This document shows, one piece after another, positions 29,759-30,003 of a DNA stretch of 30,003 nt; positions within the stretch are counted from its first letter, which is position 1, and every line of letters starts with the position of its first letter. Under the pieces are notes generated by a model, which searched no databases, was not told the DNA's origin, and saw only the letters and a list, made by a program, of their open reading frames with translations. The stretch comes from Thoreauomyces humboldtii (taxonomy: Eukaryota; Chytridiomycota; Chytridiomycetes; Spizellomycetales; Powellomycetaceae): assembly GCA_027596035.1 (NCBI GenBank), contig JADGJA010000213.1, forward strand, positions 1 to 30,003, in the 5' to 3' direction. The position numbers were made by a program, and so were the translations under genes.

Positions 29759-30003
29759 TCTCGCTGCAGTTTCTATGTTATCGGTTGAACGCTGACTTTA
29801 TGCTTGCTTGGATCGCTTCCTATTCGCGTCCCTTGTTCCATGCTGCTCCGATCGGATATGCCTTGATCATGCTTGTATGGTTGTTTTGGGGGGGTTGCCC
29901 ATGCGCAGCACTGATGAAGAAACGCGTTGGAGGGAAACGTGTCCGAGCGTCCTGGACGTTTGCTGGTTCTCCCTGCTGCCTTCCTCTTTTCCTTCTCGCC
30001 TTT
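29759..30003. other. SelO upstream flank
   Basis: The last 245 bp lie upstream of the minus-strand SelO start. No gene or clear motif is visible; it should hold the SelO promoter. Confidence 0.5.

Noticed and set aside
1..30003. CRISPR arrays, rRNA or tRNA genes
   Set aside because: No regularly spaced repeat array or rRNA-like block was seen, and no stretch showed a convincing tRNA cloverleaf with a GGTTCRANNCC box.

Overview
The window is nuclear DNA of a fungus, most likely an early-diverging (zoosporic, chytrid-like) lineage. About 15 protein genes can be modelled. Most are split by short introns of 58-95 nt with GTGAGT/GTAAGT-type donors and CTGAC/CTAAC-like branch sites. The gene set includes an E(z)-type SET protein, the AMPK gamma subunit SNF4, arginase, BAP31, SmB, aldehyde dehydrogenase and SelO. 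The chytrid placement is an inference, resting mainly on a Fanzor-like gene and overall gene style; no single gene proves it. I see no rRNA, tRNA or CRISPR array.

Layout. 1-3.4 kb: a secreted, probably GPI-anchored protein, then an orphan single-exon protein, both on +. 3.5-7.7 kb: a minus-strand run of the E(z)-like SET protein, SNF4 (8 exons) and a small DUF427 protein. DUF427 shares a short divergent promoter with a small membrane protein on + (8.0-8.6 kb). 8.9-11.7 kb: arginase and BAP31 on -. 12.3-16.0 kb: an F-box-like protein on + convergent with a PAS-like protein on -. 16.5-20.1 kb: a PWWP/Cys4 chromatin protein and the spliceosomal SmB, both on -. 20.1-21.7 kb: the divergent SmB/ALDH promoter interval, carrying a Fanzor (eukaryotic TnpB homologue) gene fragment. 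21.7-23.5 kb: aldehyde dehydrogenase on +. 23.5-24.4 kb: an intergenic stretch with a 370-bp MITE-like element. 24.4-26.5 kb: a SUMO-interaction-motif/propeller-like protein on +. 26.7-29.8 kb: SelO on -, enlarged by acidic inserts.

The most interesting locus is the Fanzor fragment at 20.6-21.4 kb. It keeps every RuvC catalytic acid and the zinc-finger cysteines of an RNA-guided nuclease lobe, but it starts right at RuvC-I with no recognisable N-terminal lobe. A perfect 15-bp direct repeat brackets it (20580-20594 and 21552-21566), which suggests insertion of a 5'-truncated copy. Just past its stop codon lies a nested inverted-repeat structure that could be an omega-RNA scaffold. The host genes do not form an operon or one pathway. 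Themes are chromatin and RNA processing (E(z), PWWP, SmB, SIM/propeller), energy and nitrogen metabolism (SNF4, arginase, ALDH) and organelle function (BAP31, SelO). Gene models come from reading frames, splice signals and recalled family motifs; no database search was run.
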